From assembly GCF_025447595.1 (NCBI RefSeq), contig NZ_JAOEJU010000021.1:53138-117137 (forward strand): a DNA stretch of 64,000 nt, written 5' to 3'. Below are positions 1 through 7,605 of the stretch, one piece after another. How positions within the stretch are numbered: the first letter of the stretch is position 1; every line of letters starts with the position of its first letter. This DNA is from Pseudomonas koreensis (GTDB lineage Bacteria; Pseudomonadota; Gammaproteobacteria; Pseudomonadales; Pseudomonadaceae). Below the pieces are notes generated by a model, which was given only the letters and a program-made list of their open reading frames with translations, had not been told where the DNA came from and made no database searches. The position numbers and the translations under genes were made by a program.

Positions 1-1779
1 GCTGTCGTCTTTCTTCTGGCCGCCGTGCTCACCGTTCCCCTGGCCAAGCGCCTGCAACTGGGCGCAGTGCTCGGTTATCTGTTTGCCGGGGTGATCATCG
101 GCCCGTCGGTACTGGGTCTGATCGGCAATCCGCAAAGTGTCAGCCATATCTCGGAACTGGGCGTGGTGCTGCTGTTGTTCATCATCGGCCTTGAGCTGTC
201 GCCGCGACGTTTGTGGGTGATGCGCAAATCGGTGTTCGGCGTCGGTCTGGCGCAGGTGCTGCTGACCGGTTCAGTGATCGGTGTGCTGGCGTTGTCGGTG
301 TTCGGCCAGCCGCTGAACAGCGCGATTGTTTTGGGCCTGGGCCTGGCGCTGTCGTCCACCGCGTTCGGCTTGCAAAGCCTCGCCGAGCGCAAGGAGCTGA
401 CCAGCCCTCACGGGCGACTGGCGTTCGCCATTCTGTTGTTCCAGGACATCGCCGCGATCCCGTTGATCGCGCTGGTGCCGATGCTCGCGGGCGTCGATCA
501 CCACACCAGCACCGCCGACGACGTGCGCCACAGTTTGCAGGTGCTCGGCGGTATTGCGGTGGTGGTGGTCGGCGGACGTTATCTGTTGCGCCCGGTGTTC
601 CGCGTGGTGGCGAAAACCGGTCTGCCGGAAGTCTCTACCGCCACCGCGTTGCTGGTGGTGATCGGCACGGCGTGGCTGATGGACATGGTCGGTGTGTCGA
701 TGGCGCTGGGTGCGTTTCTCGCCGGGCTGCTGCTGGCGGACTCGGAATATCGTCATGAGCTGGAAGCGCAGATCGAGCCGTTCAAGGGCCTGCTGCTGGG
801 GCTGTTTTTCATCAGCGTCGGCATGGGCGCCAATCTAAGCCTGCTGCTCAGCGCACCGATCACGGTGCTGGGGCTGACGCTGCTGCTGATCGCCTTGAAG
901 TTGCCGTTGCTGTTTGTGGTCGGGCGTCTGGCCGGTGGATTGAACAAGGTCAGTGCGATTCGCCTCGGCATCGTGCTGGCGGCGGGCGGTGAATTCGCGT
1001 TTGTGGTGTTCAAGATCGGTCGCGATCAGGGCCTGTTCGAACCGCGTCTGTATGACCTGCTGGTGCTGACCATCACCCTGTCGATGGCGGTCACGCCGCT
1101 GTTGCTGTTGATCTGCGCACGGCTGGTCAGCCCGAAGGTGCAGCCGGTGGAAGTACCGGAGAAATTCCGTCAGATCGAAACCGAAACCCCACGGGTGGTG
1201 ATCGCCGGCATGGGCCGGATGGGCCAGATCGTGGCGCGGATCCTGCGGGCGCAGAACATCAAGTTCGTGGCGCTGGATACTTCGGTGGAAACCATCGAAC
1301 TGTCGCGCAGTTTTGGTGGTGTGCCGGTGTTCTACGGTGACCCGATGCGGCCGGAAATCCTCAGCGCGGCCAAGGTCGGGGAAGCGGAATATTTCGTGAT
1401 CGCCACGGACGATCCGGAGACCAACATCAAGACCGCCGAGATCGTGCGCAAGCTCTACCCGCACATGAAGATCATTGCCCGGGCGCGTAACCGGCAGCAC
1501 GTTCACCGCTTGGTGGATGTGGGGGCCGATCCGATCCGGGAGACCTATTATTCAAGTCTGGAAATGAGCCGCCGCACCCTGGTTGGCCTCGGTTTGACCC
1601 AGGCCCAGGCCGATGCGCGGATCAAGCGCTTCAAGCACCATGACGAACAGGTGCTCGAGGCTCAACACGCGGTGTATGACGACGCGGCCAAAGTGCTGCA
1701 GACCGCTCAGGAAGCGCGGGCGGAACTGGCCCGGTTGTTCGAGTCGGATCAACTGGAAGAACAATCGGGCAAGTCCTGA
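1..1779 (+). CDS. Kef-type monovalent cation:proton antiporter (5' end cut by window)
   Basis: Inner-membrane K+/H+ antiporter of the CPA2 family. The reading frame is open from base 1, so the true start lies upstream and only a few N-terminal residues are missing. The first ~370 residues form about a dozen hydrophobic helices (sodium/hydrogen exchanger domain). A cytoplasmic RCK/TrkA-N domain follows, with the nucleotide-binding motif GMGRMG, and the tail is charged and helical. Kef systems protect against electrophiles by acidifying the cytoplasm under glutathione-adduct control; that role is family knowledge. No KefF/KefG partner is adjacent, so KefB, KefC and YbaL cannot be told apart here. 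Confidence 0.9.
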   Translation, partial: AVVFLLAAVLTVPLAKRLQLGAVLGYLFAGVIIGPSVLGLIGNPQSVSHISELGVVLLLFIIGLELSPRRLWVMRKSVFGVGLAQVLLTGSVIGVLALSVFGQPLNSAIVLGLGLALSSTAFGLQSLAERKELTSPHGRLAFAILLFQDIAAIPLIALVPMLAGVDHHTSTADDVRHSLQVLGGIAVVVVGGRYLLRPVFRVVAKTGLPEVSTATALLVVIGTAWLMDMVGVSMALGAFLAGLLLADSEYRHELEAQIEPFKGLLLGLFFISVGMGANLSLLLSAPITVLGLTLLLIALKLPLLFVVGRLAGGLNKVSAIRLGIVLAAGGEFAFVVFKIGRDQGLFEPRLYDLLVLTITLSMAVTPLLLLICARLVSPKVQPVEVPEKFRQIETETPRVVIAGMGRMGQIVARILRAQNIKFVALDTSVETIELSRSFGGVPVFYGDPMRPEILSAAKVGEAEYFVIATDDPETNIKTAEIVRKLYPHMKIIARARNRQHVHRLVDVGADPIRETYYSSLEMSRRTLVGLGLTQAQADARIKRFKHHDEQVLEAQHAVYDDAAKVLQTAQEARAELARLFESDQLEEQSGKS

Positions 1780-1797
1780 GGTTTGCAGAGTTCCAAA

Positions 1798-1900
1798 TGT
1801 GGGAGCGAGCTTGCTCCGGGCGGCGATCCGACGATTGCGGAATGTCAGTCGAATTTTCTGTTCCTGATACTCCGCTATCGCGAGCAAGCTCGCTCCCACA
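1798..1900. repeat. REPIN-like inverted repeat 1
   Basis: A TGTGGGAGCGAGCTTGCTC arm faces an inverted GAGCAAGCTCGCTCCCACA arm about 60 bases further on. It sits between two genes that converge on it (antiporter on plus, hcnC on minus). This is the typical arrangement of P. fluorescens REP doublets. The left arm is degenerate past its core (CCGGGCGGCGATCC instead of GCGATGGCGG). Confidence 0.85.
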
Positions 1901-1911
1901 GGGAACTGTGG

Positions 1912-3171
1912 TCAGGCCATCTCTAGTTCGAGTTTCGTCTCAACGGGCGCCACTGCAAACCGGTCCGCCAGAAACGGCGTGATGTCCAGCGGCAGTGGTT
2001 CATCGTTGACCAGTTTGTCCAGCAACACCCCGGTAATCGCCGACGTCAGCACGCCGGTGCGGAAATGCCCGCAGGCGTTGAGATACCCCTCCACCCCGGC
2101 CATCGGCCCGAGAATCGGCAACTCATCCGGCGAGCCCGGCCGCAGCCCGGCCCAGGTGCGTTTGAGGTTGATGTCCGCCAGTTCCGGCAGGCAGCGCACC
2201 GCGCCCTGCACCAGCCCGGCGATTTCCGGCCAGGTGGTGGTGACGTCGAAGCCCTTGTCCTCGGTGGTGCTGCCGATCAGGATTTCGCCGTTGTCCTTCT
2301 GCGCCATGTAGCAATCGCTGGTGGTCAGGCAACCGTTGAGGATTTTCGGCAGGCGCTCGGTGAGCAGGATCTGGCCTTTCACCGGTTTCACCGGAATCCG
2401 GATGCCAGTGGCCCACTCGCTCAAATCCGCCGCCCAGGCGCCAGCGGCGTTGATCAGGGTCTTGCAGTGAAACACCCCGGCTTCGGTCGTTTGCACGCCG
2501 GTCACCCGCGAGCCGTGATGCAGCACGCCGGTGATGTTGGTGTTGACGTACATGTCCACGCCATTTTGCCGGGCGCCTTCGGCGTAGGCGTCTGCGAGGC
2601 GAAACGGGCTGACCTGATGATCGCAGAGAAACTCCAGCGCCCCGCGCGCTTCATGGCTGACGCTCGGCTCGGACTCGCGCAATGCCGCCTGATCGAGCCA
2701 GCGCACCTGATCGGCCAGGTGCGGAATGCAGCCGACGATGTGCTCGGCGTACAGCCGGTCTTCATCGTCATAAATCACGAACTTGAGCCCGGTCTTTTCG
2801 AACTTGAAATCCATCCCGTGATTGTCGCGCAGCTCGCGGTGCAGCGCCGGGTACAGCGCGTTGGACTGCAAGGCAAAATCGAAGAACGATGGCGGCAGGA
2901 TGTGCGGCGTGCTGGAGTCCACCGCCACCGCCGCGCCCTGGGTTTCGCGCTTGCGATTGGCCGACATCATGCGGAAGAAAATCACCCCGCAGCCCAGCCC
3001 CACCGACTCACCAATCGCCCACAAGCCACCGGCCGAGGCGCGGGTCGCGTTGCCCGGGCGCTTGGCGTCGATCAGCGCAACCTTGAGGCCTTTGCGCTTG
3101 GACAATTGATAGGCGATGGACGCGCCGATCACACCGCCGCCGGCGATGACCACGTCATAGAACTTACTCAT
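1912..3171 (-). CDS. hcnC: Hydrogen cyanide synthase subunit HcnC
   Basis: FAD-dependent amino acid oxidase-type subunit (419 aa) of membrane-associated cyanide synthase, which oxidises glycine to HCN and CO2. It opens with the dinucleotide-binding motif G11-x-G13-x-x-G16 within VVIAGGGVIGASIAYQL and has the DAO fold throughout, with a conserved GLRPGSPDELP segment near the C-terminus. The sequence agrees closely with my recollection of P. protegens/P. fluorescens HcnC. The start at MSKFYD was chosen because it places the FAD motif at the N-terminus; a longer upstream frame only overlaps hcnB. The ATG overlaps the hcnB stop by 8 bases, so translation is probably coupled. Confidence 0.96.
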   Translation of the reverse strand: MSKFYDVVIAGGGVIGASIAYQLSKRKGLKVALIDAKRPGNATRASAGGLWAIGESVGLGCGVIFFRMMSANRKRETQGAAVAVDSSTPHILPPSFFDFALQSNALYPALHRELRDNHGMDFKFEKTGLKFVIYDDEDRLYAEHIVGCIPHLADQVRWLDQAALRESEPSVSHEARGALEFLCDHQVSPFRLADAYAEGARQNGVDMYVNTNITGVLHHGSRVTGVQTTEAGVFHCKTLINAAGAWAADLSEWATGIRIPVKPVKGQILLTERLPKILNGCLTTSDCYMAQKDNGEILIGSTTEDKGFDVTTTWPEIAGLVQGAVRCLPELADINLKRTWAGLRPGSPDELPILGPMAGVEGYLNACGHFRTGVLTSAITGVLLDKLVNDEPLPLDITPFLADRFAVAPVETKLELEMA

Positions 3172-4573
3172 GGGAAACGGCCTCCGTGCCGAGGGACTGG
3201 AACGCGGAAAAAGGAATCGGATCAATCGGGAAACGCGGCCGCAGCCAGCCGACATCCTTGCGCCCGGTAGCCTGTCGCAAACGGTCGCTGCAATAGCCGA
3301 CGCACATCCGCCCCTGGCAGTCGCCCATGCTCACGCGGGTGCGCATTTTAAGGCTGGCGATGTCTTGCACGCCCTGCTCCAGCGCGCGATCGATGTCGGC
3401 GCGGGTCGCGTGTTCGCAGCGGCAGATCACCGTGTCGGCGGACGGCAATGCGGTCTGCCCGACACCGCGTTCGGTGTAGCGATCCACCGCCGCGCGGAAA
3501 CGCACGATGGCTTTGAGTTTGCCCAGGTAGCGATCACGACGAACTCGCGCCAATTCCTCTTCGAGCACACCGCGTTGCAGCAGGATCGAGGTCGCCGCGA
3601 TCTTGCCGGCCAGCATCGCCGCTTCGCCGCCACGAATCCCGCCCATGTCACCGGCCAGATGCACGTGCGGTTCGCTGCTTTGCTGCCAGACGTTGGCGTT
3701 GGCGCGCAGGTAGCCGTCGTCGCTGAAGCCGTGATCCAGGCCCATTTGCTGACTCAGTTGCGTGCGCGGAATGAAGCCGTAACCGACTGCCAGCGTCTTC
3801 GCCTCGAAGCGTTCAACGCGGCTCATGTCCGGCTCCCACGTCGCCGAGTACGGCGCCACGCTGACGCTTTTCAGTTCGCCTTCGCCGTGCGCCTCGACCA
3901 CGCCCCAGCCGTAGTTCATCGGGATGCCGTGCAATTTCAGATTGGCGAGCATGCTCAAGCCATCGAGAAACAGCTGCGGCTTGTTCAGCAGCGCCAGACT
4001 TTCCTTGGCGATTTTGCCGAACGCGCAGGCCTCGTAGACCCCGGCCACGCTCACGCCCGACGCGTGCAGCTGGGTTGCCACCAGCGGCAACAGCGGCCCG
4101 GTGCCAGCAATCACCACCGGCCCCTGCGGTTTGACCACGCCGCTTTTGATCTGCAATTGCAGACCGCCGAGCATGATCACGCCGGGCAAGGTCCAGCCGG
4201 GAAACGGCACGCTGCGTTCGTGGCAACCGGCGGCCAGCAGGAGCTGCGGGTACTCGATTTCGTGCAGACGCTCGTCGCCGTCCAGCACCACCAGCGAGCG
4301 CGTGCCTTCGGCGCCGACCACGCGGTGGTTGAGGCGCACGTCGATCAGCCCGGACTGCTCCTGAAAATCACCGTGCAGTTTGCCCAGCGCCTCGGAATAG
4401 CGCGGCCCCAAGTAATCCAGCTGCACACCGTCGCGCAGCGGCCCGCGGTAGACCACGCCGCCAAGGCGCGAAGCTTCTTCAAGCAAGGTGCAACGCACCC
4501 CGTGCAGGGCCAGTTCGATGGCCGCGGCCATTCCCGCCGGGCCACCGCCGACGATCACCGGATGCAGGCTCAT
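3164..4573 (-). CDS. hcnB: Hydrogen cyanide synthase subunit HcnB
   Basis: 469-aa FAD/NAD(P)-type dehydrogenase subunit of cyanide synthase, expected to pass electrons from glycine oxidation toward the respiratory chain. The N-terminal motif VIVGGGPAGM (residues 6-15) binds FAD and a second motif, VVIAGTGP, lies mid-protein. The C-terminal part has a Cys-rich, BFD-like [2Fe-2S] region with CRCEH and later DCQGRMCVGYC. Length and sequence match known HcnB proteins closely. The ATG overlaps the hcnA stop in an ATGA arrangement. A longer in-frame extension upstream only covers hcnA in another frame and was discarded. Confidence 0.96.
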   Translation of the reverse strand: MSLHPVIVGGGPAGMAAAIELALHGVRCTLLEEASRLGGVVYRGPLRDGVQLDYLGPRYSEALGKLHGDFQEQSGLIDVRLNHRVVGAEGTRSLVVLDGDERLHEIEYPQLLLAAGCHERSVPFPGWTLPGVIMLGGLQLQIKSGVVKPQGPVVIAGTGPLLPLVATQLHASGVSVAGVYEACAFGKIAKESLALLNKPQLFLDGLSMLANLKLHGIPMNYGWGVVEAHGEGELKSVSVAPYSATWEPDMSRVERFEAKTLAVGYGFIPRTQLSQQMGLDHGFSDDGYLRANANVWQQSSEPHVHLAGDMGGIRGGEAAMLAGKIAATSILLQRGVLEEELARVRRDRYLGKLKAIVRFRAAVDRYTERGVGQTALPSADTVICRCEHATRADIDRALEQGVQDIASLKMRTRVSMGDCQGRMCVGYCSDRLRQATGRKDVGWLRPRFPIDPIPFSAFQSLGTEAVSHE

Positions 4574-4884
4574 ACCACCTCCTGCCCATGAATACGGTTG
4601 GCCTGGGTTTCGATCAGCATGCCCTCGCGCACCACGGTCTGGCAGGCGCGGCGTTTGTGCCGGCCGTTGATTTTCACCAGGCAGCACTGGCACACGCCCA
4701 TGCCGCAATAGGCACCGCTGACCTGGTTGTGGTCGTTGCGCGCGACCTGGCGCACCCCGAGGGATTGAATGACGCTGAGCACGGTTTCGCCGATGGCGGC
4801 GGTGACCGGCTGGCCGTTGATGTGGACAGTCATATCCGCCTGCGCCAAAGGCTGGATATCGAAGGTTCTTTCTAGGCAGTGCAT
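4570..4884 (-). CDS. hcnA: Hydrogen cyanide synthase subunit HcnA
   Basis: 104-aa ferredoxin-like subunit of cyanide synthase and first gene of hcnABC. A plant-type [2Fe-2S] site is formed by C60-x4-C65-x2-C68 and C81. Two ATGs lie in frame. The second (MHCLERTF) was chosen because it gives exactly the 104 residues known for HcnA and leaves GGAT 11 bases upstream as the ribosome site; the first (MIIAMHC) would sit almost on that GGAT. The ribosome site lies inside an Rsm-binding element, so GacS/GacA-RsmA/E control is expected. Confidence 0.95.
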   Translation of the reverse strand: MHCLERTFDIQPLAQADMTVHINGQPVTAAIGETVLSVIQSLGVRQVARNDHNQVSGAYCGMGVCQCCLVKINGRHKRRACQTVVREGMLIETQANRIHGQEVV

Positions 4885-4892
4885 TGCAATGA

Positions 4893-4903
4893 TCATCCGT
4901 GAA
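4893..4903 (-). promoter_or_regulatory. RsmA/RsmE-binding site over the hcnA ribosome-binding site
   Basis: On the minus strand the sequence is TTCACGGATGA, directly overlapping the hcnA Shine-Dalgarno. It matches the hcnA element known to bind RsmE in P. protegens. Three further GGA triplets occur upstream in the leader, at about 4928-4930, 4994-4996 and 5034-5036, giving four candidate contacts. Binding would block ribosomes until RsmX/Y/Z RNAs titrate the protein away (established for hcnA; inferred here from sequence). Confidence 0.8.
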
Positions 4904-5057
4904 AAGTTCAGGTGAGGTTGAAACAGCTCCTTGCTGCACTACACCTCGCCGGCTCGTGGGGTTTATCGCTCTCTATCGGGCCGGCAGGTTGGTTCCGCTC
5001 GCGCAGCAAAGTGCGCGCAAGCAATGTAGTCGATCCAGCGGCAAGGGCCTGGAAATT

Positions 5058-5101
5058 TCACGGTAGGGGATATTGCGCCGACGAATATTGATCCAGGCCA
5101 T
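5058..5101 (-). promoter_or_regulatory. hcnABC promoter with ANR box
   Basis: Reading the minus strand, ATGGC-CTGG-ATCAA at 5101-5088 matches the FNR/ANR consensus (TTGAT-N4-ATCAA) with a strong right half. About 22 bases downstream is TACCGT, a plausible -10. That puts the ANR box near -41.5 and a start near 5053, with a leader of ~170 nt to the hcnA ATG. ANR activation of hcnA under low oxygen is established in P. protegens and P. aeruginosa; the exact start site here is inferred. Confidence 0.7.
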
Positions 5102-5146
5102 GGAAATGACTGTACGGTTCTGCACCTTCGACGCTGCGCAAACAGC

Positions 5147-5179
5147 AAAAAGCCGCTTCAACCCGAAGGTGGAAGCGGC
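5147..5179 (-). terminator. Rho-independent terminator after the 24-residue peptide gene
   Basis: On the minus strand GCCGCTTC and GAAGCGGC form an 8-bp stem around a 12-base loop, followed by TTTTT. It lies just downstream of the small gene at 5201-5275 and upstream of the hcnA promoter, separating the two transcription units. Confidence 0.8.
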
Positions 5180-5200
5180 CAAGGCATGAGCCTCAAGGAA

Positions 5201-5275
5201 TCAGTGCACGAACAGGGCGATCAGGATGATGATCGGGATTGGAACGCCGAGGAAAAACAGCAGTAGTGAGCGCAT
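5201..5275 (-). CDS. 24-residue hydrophobic membrane peptide
   Basis: A very short gene encoding MRSLLLFFLGVPIPIIILIA followed by LFVH. Nearly the whole peptide is one transmembrane helix with an N-terminal Arg and a PIP kink. Support for a real gene: a good ribosome site (AGGAG, 7 bases before the ATG), position 15 bases after the stop of the membrane protein gene upstream, and a clear terminator after it. It is probably cotranscribed with 5291-6229. I recognise no named family; a small membrane-protein partner or modulator is possible. Confidence 0.6.
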   Translation of the reverse strand: MRSLLLFFLGVPIPIIILIALFVH

Positions 5276-5290
5276 GGTGGTTCTCCTTGA

Positions 5291-6229
5291 TTAACGGACT
5301 GGCGGCAGCGTGGTCGTGGTGTAGGTTTCGACTTCGACGTACTCGACCGCATCCCGGCGGCGACCGCCGAAGGTGGCCGAGAGACTGGCGAAGAACGCAC
5401 CGGCCAGCAGCGCGATGAACATCCACAGCGAGGTCCAGGCAGCGACTTTGGCGGCGGTGTCGGCGGTTTGTTGCGCTTTCACTTTGGCGTCGGCGATTGC
5501 CTTTTGTGTACGGGCGTAGATTTCATCGACCCGACGTTCGGCGTCGGCCTGGGTCAGGTTGGTACGCTGGGCGACCAGTTGGGCGAGGTAGGTACGGTCT
5601 TCTGCGCTGAGCTGACCGTTGGCCAGGCTTTGGGCGAAGATTCGGGTCACGGTGCCACGGGCGGCGTCATCGCTGACGGCAGCAGGACGATCGTCGCGGA
5701 ACAGGCTGTCGACGAAGTAGCCGTACTGATCACTGTCAGTGTTGGCCGCTGCGGTGCCGGCTGCTTGTGTCATGGCACTGGCCGCACCACCGGCAACACT
5801 CGCACCGGCCTGCACACCACCGCTGACAATGCTGCTGACCGAGCCGACCACCAGCGTCGCGGTGACCAGTGTCGCCACACACCAAGCGAGGAAGCCATGG
5901 GCTGTGTCGCGGAAGTACACCTCATCACCGTGCATGTTGGCCCATTTCACCCGCAGGCGACCGGCGATGTAGCCACCCAGTCCCGATGCGATGATTTGTG
6001 TGGCGGCCAGCCAGATGATCGTTGAAATGCCCAGGCTCTTGGCGCTGACGCCCTCCCCGGCCCACGGTGAAACAGCGGAGAAGCCCAGACCGAAACCGAG
6101 CAGGACCAGAATCAACGACAGCGCCGCAGCTGCTGCGGCCCCAGCGAAGATCGCGCCCCAGGACACCCCTGAGACGTTGCTCGACTCGCCTTCGAAGGCA
6201 GGATAAAACCCATCTGAGGATCTATTCAT
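5291..6229 (-). CDS. PhnA-like integral membrane protein
   Basis: 312-aa inner-membrane protein of unknown function, of the type often labelled PhnA-like in Pseudomonas. Residues ~17-45 are a glycine/alanine-rich hydrophobic segment (GAIFAGAAAAAALSLIL), with further hydrophobic stretches near residues 70-90 and 120-160 and a last helix near 270-295. Between them lies a charged region resembling a helical cytoplasmic or periplasmic domain. MNRSSDG was chosen as start because a GGAG-like site precedes it; the longer frame upstream lacks one. It heads a probable two-gene unit with the 24-residue peptide gene. Confidence 0.7.
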   Translation of the reverse strand: MNRSSDGFYPAFEGESSNVSGVSWGAIFAGAAAAAALSLILVLLGFGLGFSAVSPWAGEGVSAKSLGISTIIWLAATQIIASGLGGYIAGRLRVKWANMHGDEVYFRDTAHGFLAWCVATLVTATLVVGSVSSIVSGGVQAGASVAGGAASAMTQAAGTAAANTDSDQYGYFVDSLFRDDRPAAVSDDAARGTVTRIFAQSLANGQLSAEDRTYLAQLVAQRTNLTQADAERRVDEIYARTQKAIADAKVKAQQTADTAAKVAAWTSLWMFIALLAGAFFASLSATFGGRRRDAVEYVEVETYTTTTLPPVR

Positions 6230-6422
6230 TGTTGTTCTGCTCCCGGCATGAAAAATGGTGTTACAACTCGTCATCAGAGGAATTGCAGTGACCGTGCCAG
6301 TCGCCAACATTAAATAAATCGTTTGGATTCAATCAGTTAAAAAGTCTGAACTTCCCAGATCCATGCAAATTGCAACAACAGGTCGATAACAGCGGGTTTT
6401 ATGCATTGGCACAAAAGCCCGG

Positions 6423-6758
6423 TCATTTGCGTTTGTAGCTTTTCTTGCCACTCGGAGTCAGGCAATACACGCCGCCGCGCGGCCCGGTGCAGAACGAACC
6501 GGTGCCACAATCACAGCCGTCATTGCTTTGCAGAAATTGTTGCGGTCGCGCCTGTTCGCGGCTGCCGAACATGGCGGCACAGCTCTTCTTCGAGCCGCTG
6601 ATGGAGCCGTCATTGCACAGGAACAGATCGCCGTCGCAGCGAGCGATGCCGCCCTTCTTCCCGGAACACGGGGTGTTGGCGGCCAGTGCCGAAGCGCTCA
6701 GCAGCGCCAGCAATATCCCGGCCATCGGCATCCAGCCACCACGAATCAATCGGCTCAC
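6423..6758 (-). CDS. Cys-rich exported protein of unknown function
   Basis: 111 aa with an N-terminal signal peptide: MSRLIRGGW, then a hydrophobic core ending ASALAA near residue 27. The mature part is small and holds eight cysteines (CSGKKGG, RCDG, FLCNDG, KSCAAMF, CDCG, FCTG, VYCL), enough for four disulfides, and ends in a basic tail KSYKRK. An Asp/Gly-rich segment lies in the middle. It looks like a secreted disulfide-stabilised domain. I do not recognise the family. It stands alone, with a divergent two-component system to its right. Confidence 0.65.
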   Translation of the reverse strand: MSRLIRGGWMPMAGILLALLSASALAANTPCSGKKGGIARCDGDLFLCNDGSISGSKKSCAAMFGSREQARPQQFLQSNDGCDCGTGSFCTGPRGGVYCLTPSGKKSYKRK

Positions 6759-6921
6759 GGCATCACTCCTTGAAAAACGTGGCCAGATGATATCAACGTT
6801 TCACAAAATAATTCGGCGACTGCGACCAATGACGGCTAAAACATGAAAGTTAATTTAAAGCGTCACCGCAAAATCTTGGCAAAATGCTGCCATTCCGTTT
6901 CAACCGATCAGCAGGCCCACC

Positions 6922-7605
6922 ATGACTCGCATCCTGACCATCGAAGACGACGCCGTGACTGCCCGTGAAATCGTCGCCGAACTGAGCAGCCACGGCCTCG
7001 ACGTGGATTGGGTCGACAACGGCCGCGAAGGCCTGAACCGCGCCGTCAGCGGCAATTACGACCTGATCACACTCGACCGCATGTTGCCGGAGCTTGATGG
7101 CCTGGCCATCGTCACCACCCTGCGCACCATGGGCGTGGCGACGCCGATCCTGATGATCAGCGCCCTCTCCGACGTCGACGAGCGCGTGCGCGGCTTGCGC
7201 GCCGGCGGCGATGACTACCTGACCAAACCGTTCGCCACCGACGAAATGGCCGCCCGGGTCGAAGTGTTGCTGCGTCGGCAGAACAGCAACGGCGCCCAGC
7301 CGACCACGTTGCAGGTGGCGGATCTGCAACTCGACCTGATCAGCCATGAAGCCCGTCGCGCCGAGCAGGTGCTGACGCTGTTGCCGACCGAATACAAGTT
7401 ACTGGAATTTCTGATGCGCAACAGCGGCCAGATCCTGTCGCGGATGATGATTTTCGAAGAGGTCTGGGGCTATCACTTCGACCCCGGCACCAACCTGATC
7501 GACGTGCACATCGGCCGCCTGCGCAAGAAGATCGACCCGCCGGGCAATGTCCCGCTGATCCGCACGGTGCGAGGCTCGGGTTATGTCATTGCCGAACCCG
7601 TCTGA
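6922..7605 (+). CDS. OmpR-family response regulator
   Basis: 227-aa DNA-binding response regulator. The receiver domain (residues 1-120) has the acidic pair E8-D9-D10, phospho-acceptor D52 in LITLDRMLPELDG, and the YLTKPF lysine motif. A winged-helix OmpR/PhoB effector domain fills residues 130-225, with GYHFDPGTNLIDVHIGRLRK and a C-terminal TVRGSGYVI. Its 3' end overlaps the start of the histidine kinase gene by 23 bases, so the two form one operon. The stimulus cannot be read from the sequence; similar pairs respond to metals or envelope conditions. Confidence 0.93.
   Translation: MTRILTIEDDAVTAREIVAELSSHGLDVDWVDNGREGLNRAVSGNYDLITLDRMLPELDGLAIVTTLRTMGVATPILMISALSDVDERVRGLRAGGDDYLTKPFATDEMAARVEVLLRRQNSNGAQPTTLQVADLQLDLISHEARRAEQVLTLLPTEYKLLEFLMRNSGQILSRMMIFEEVWGYHFDPGTNLIDVHIGRLRKKIDPPGNVPLIRTVRGSGYVIAEPV

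Noticed and set aside
6392..6421. CGGGTTTT/AAAAGCCCG pairing after the Cys-rich protein gene
   Set aside because: Arms pair imperfectly and no T-tract follows the stem on the minus strand.
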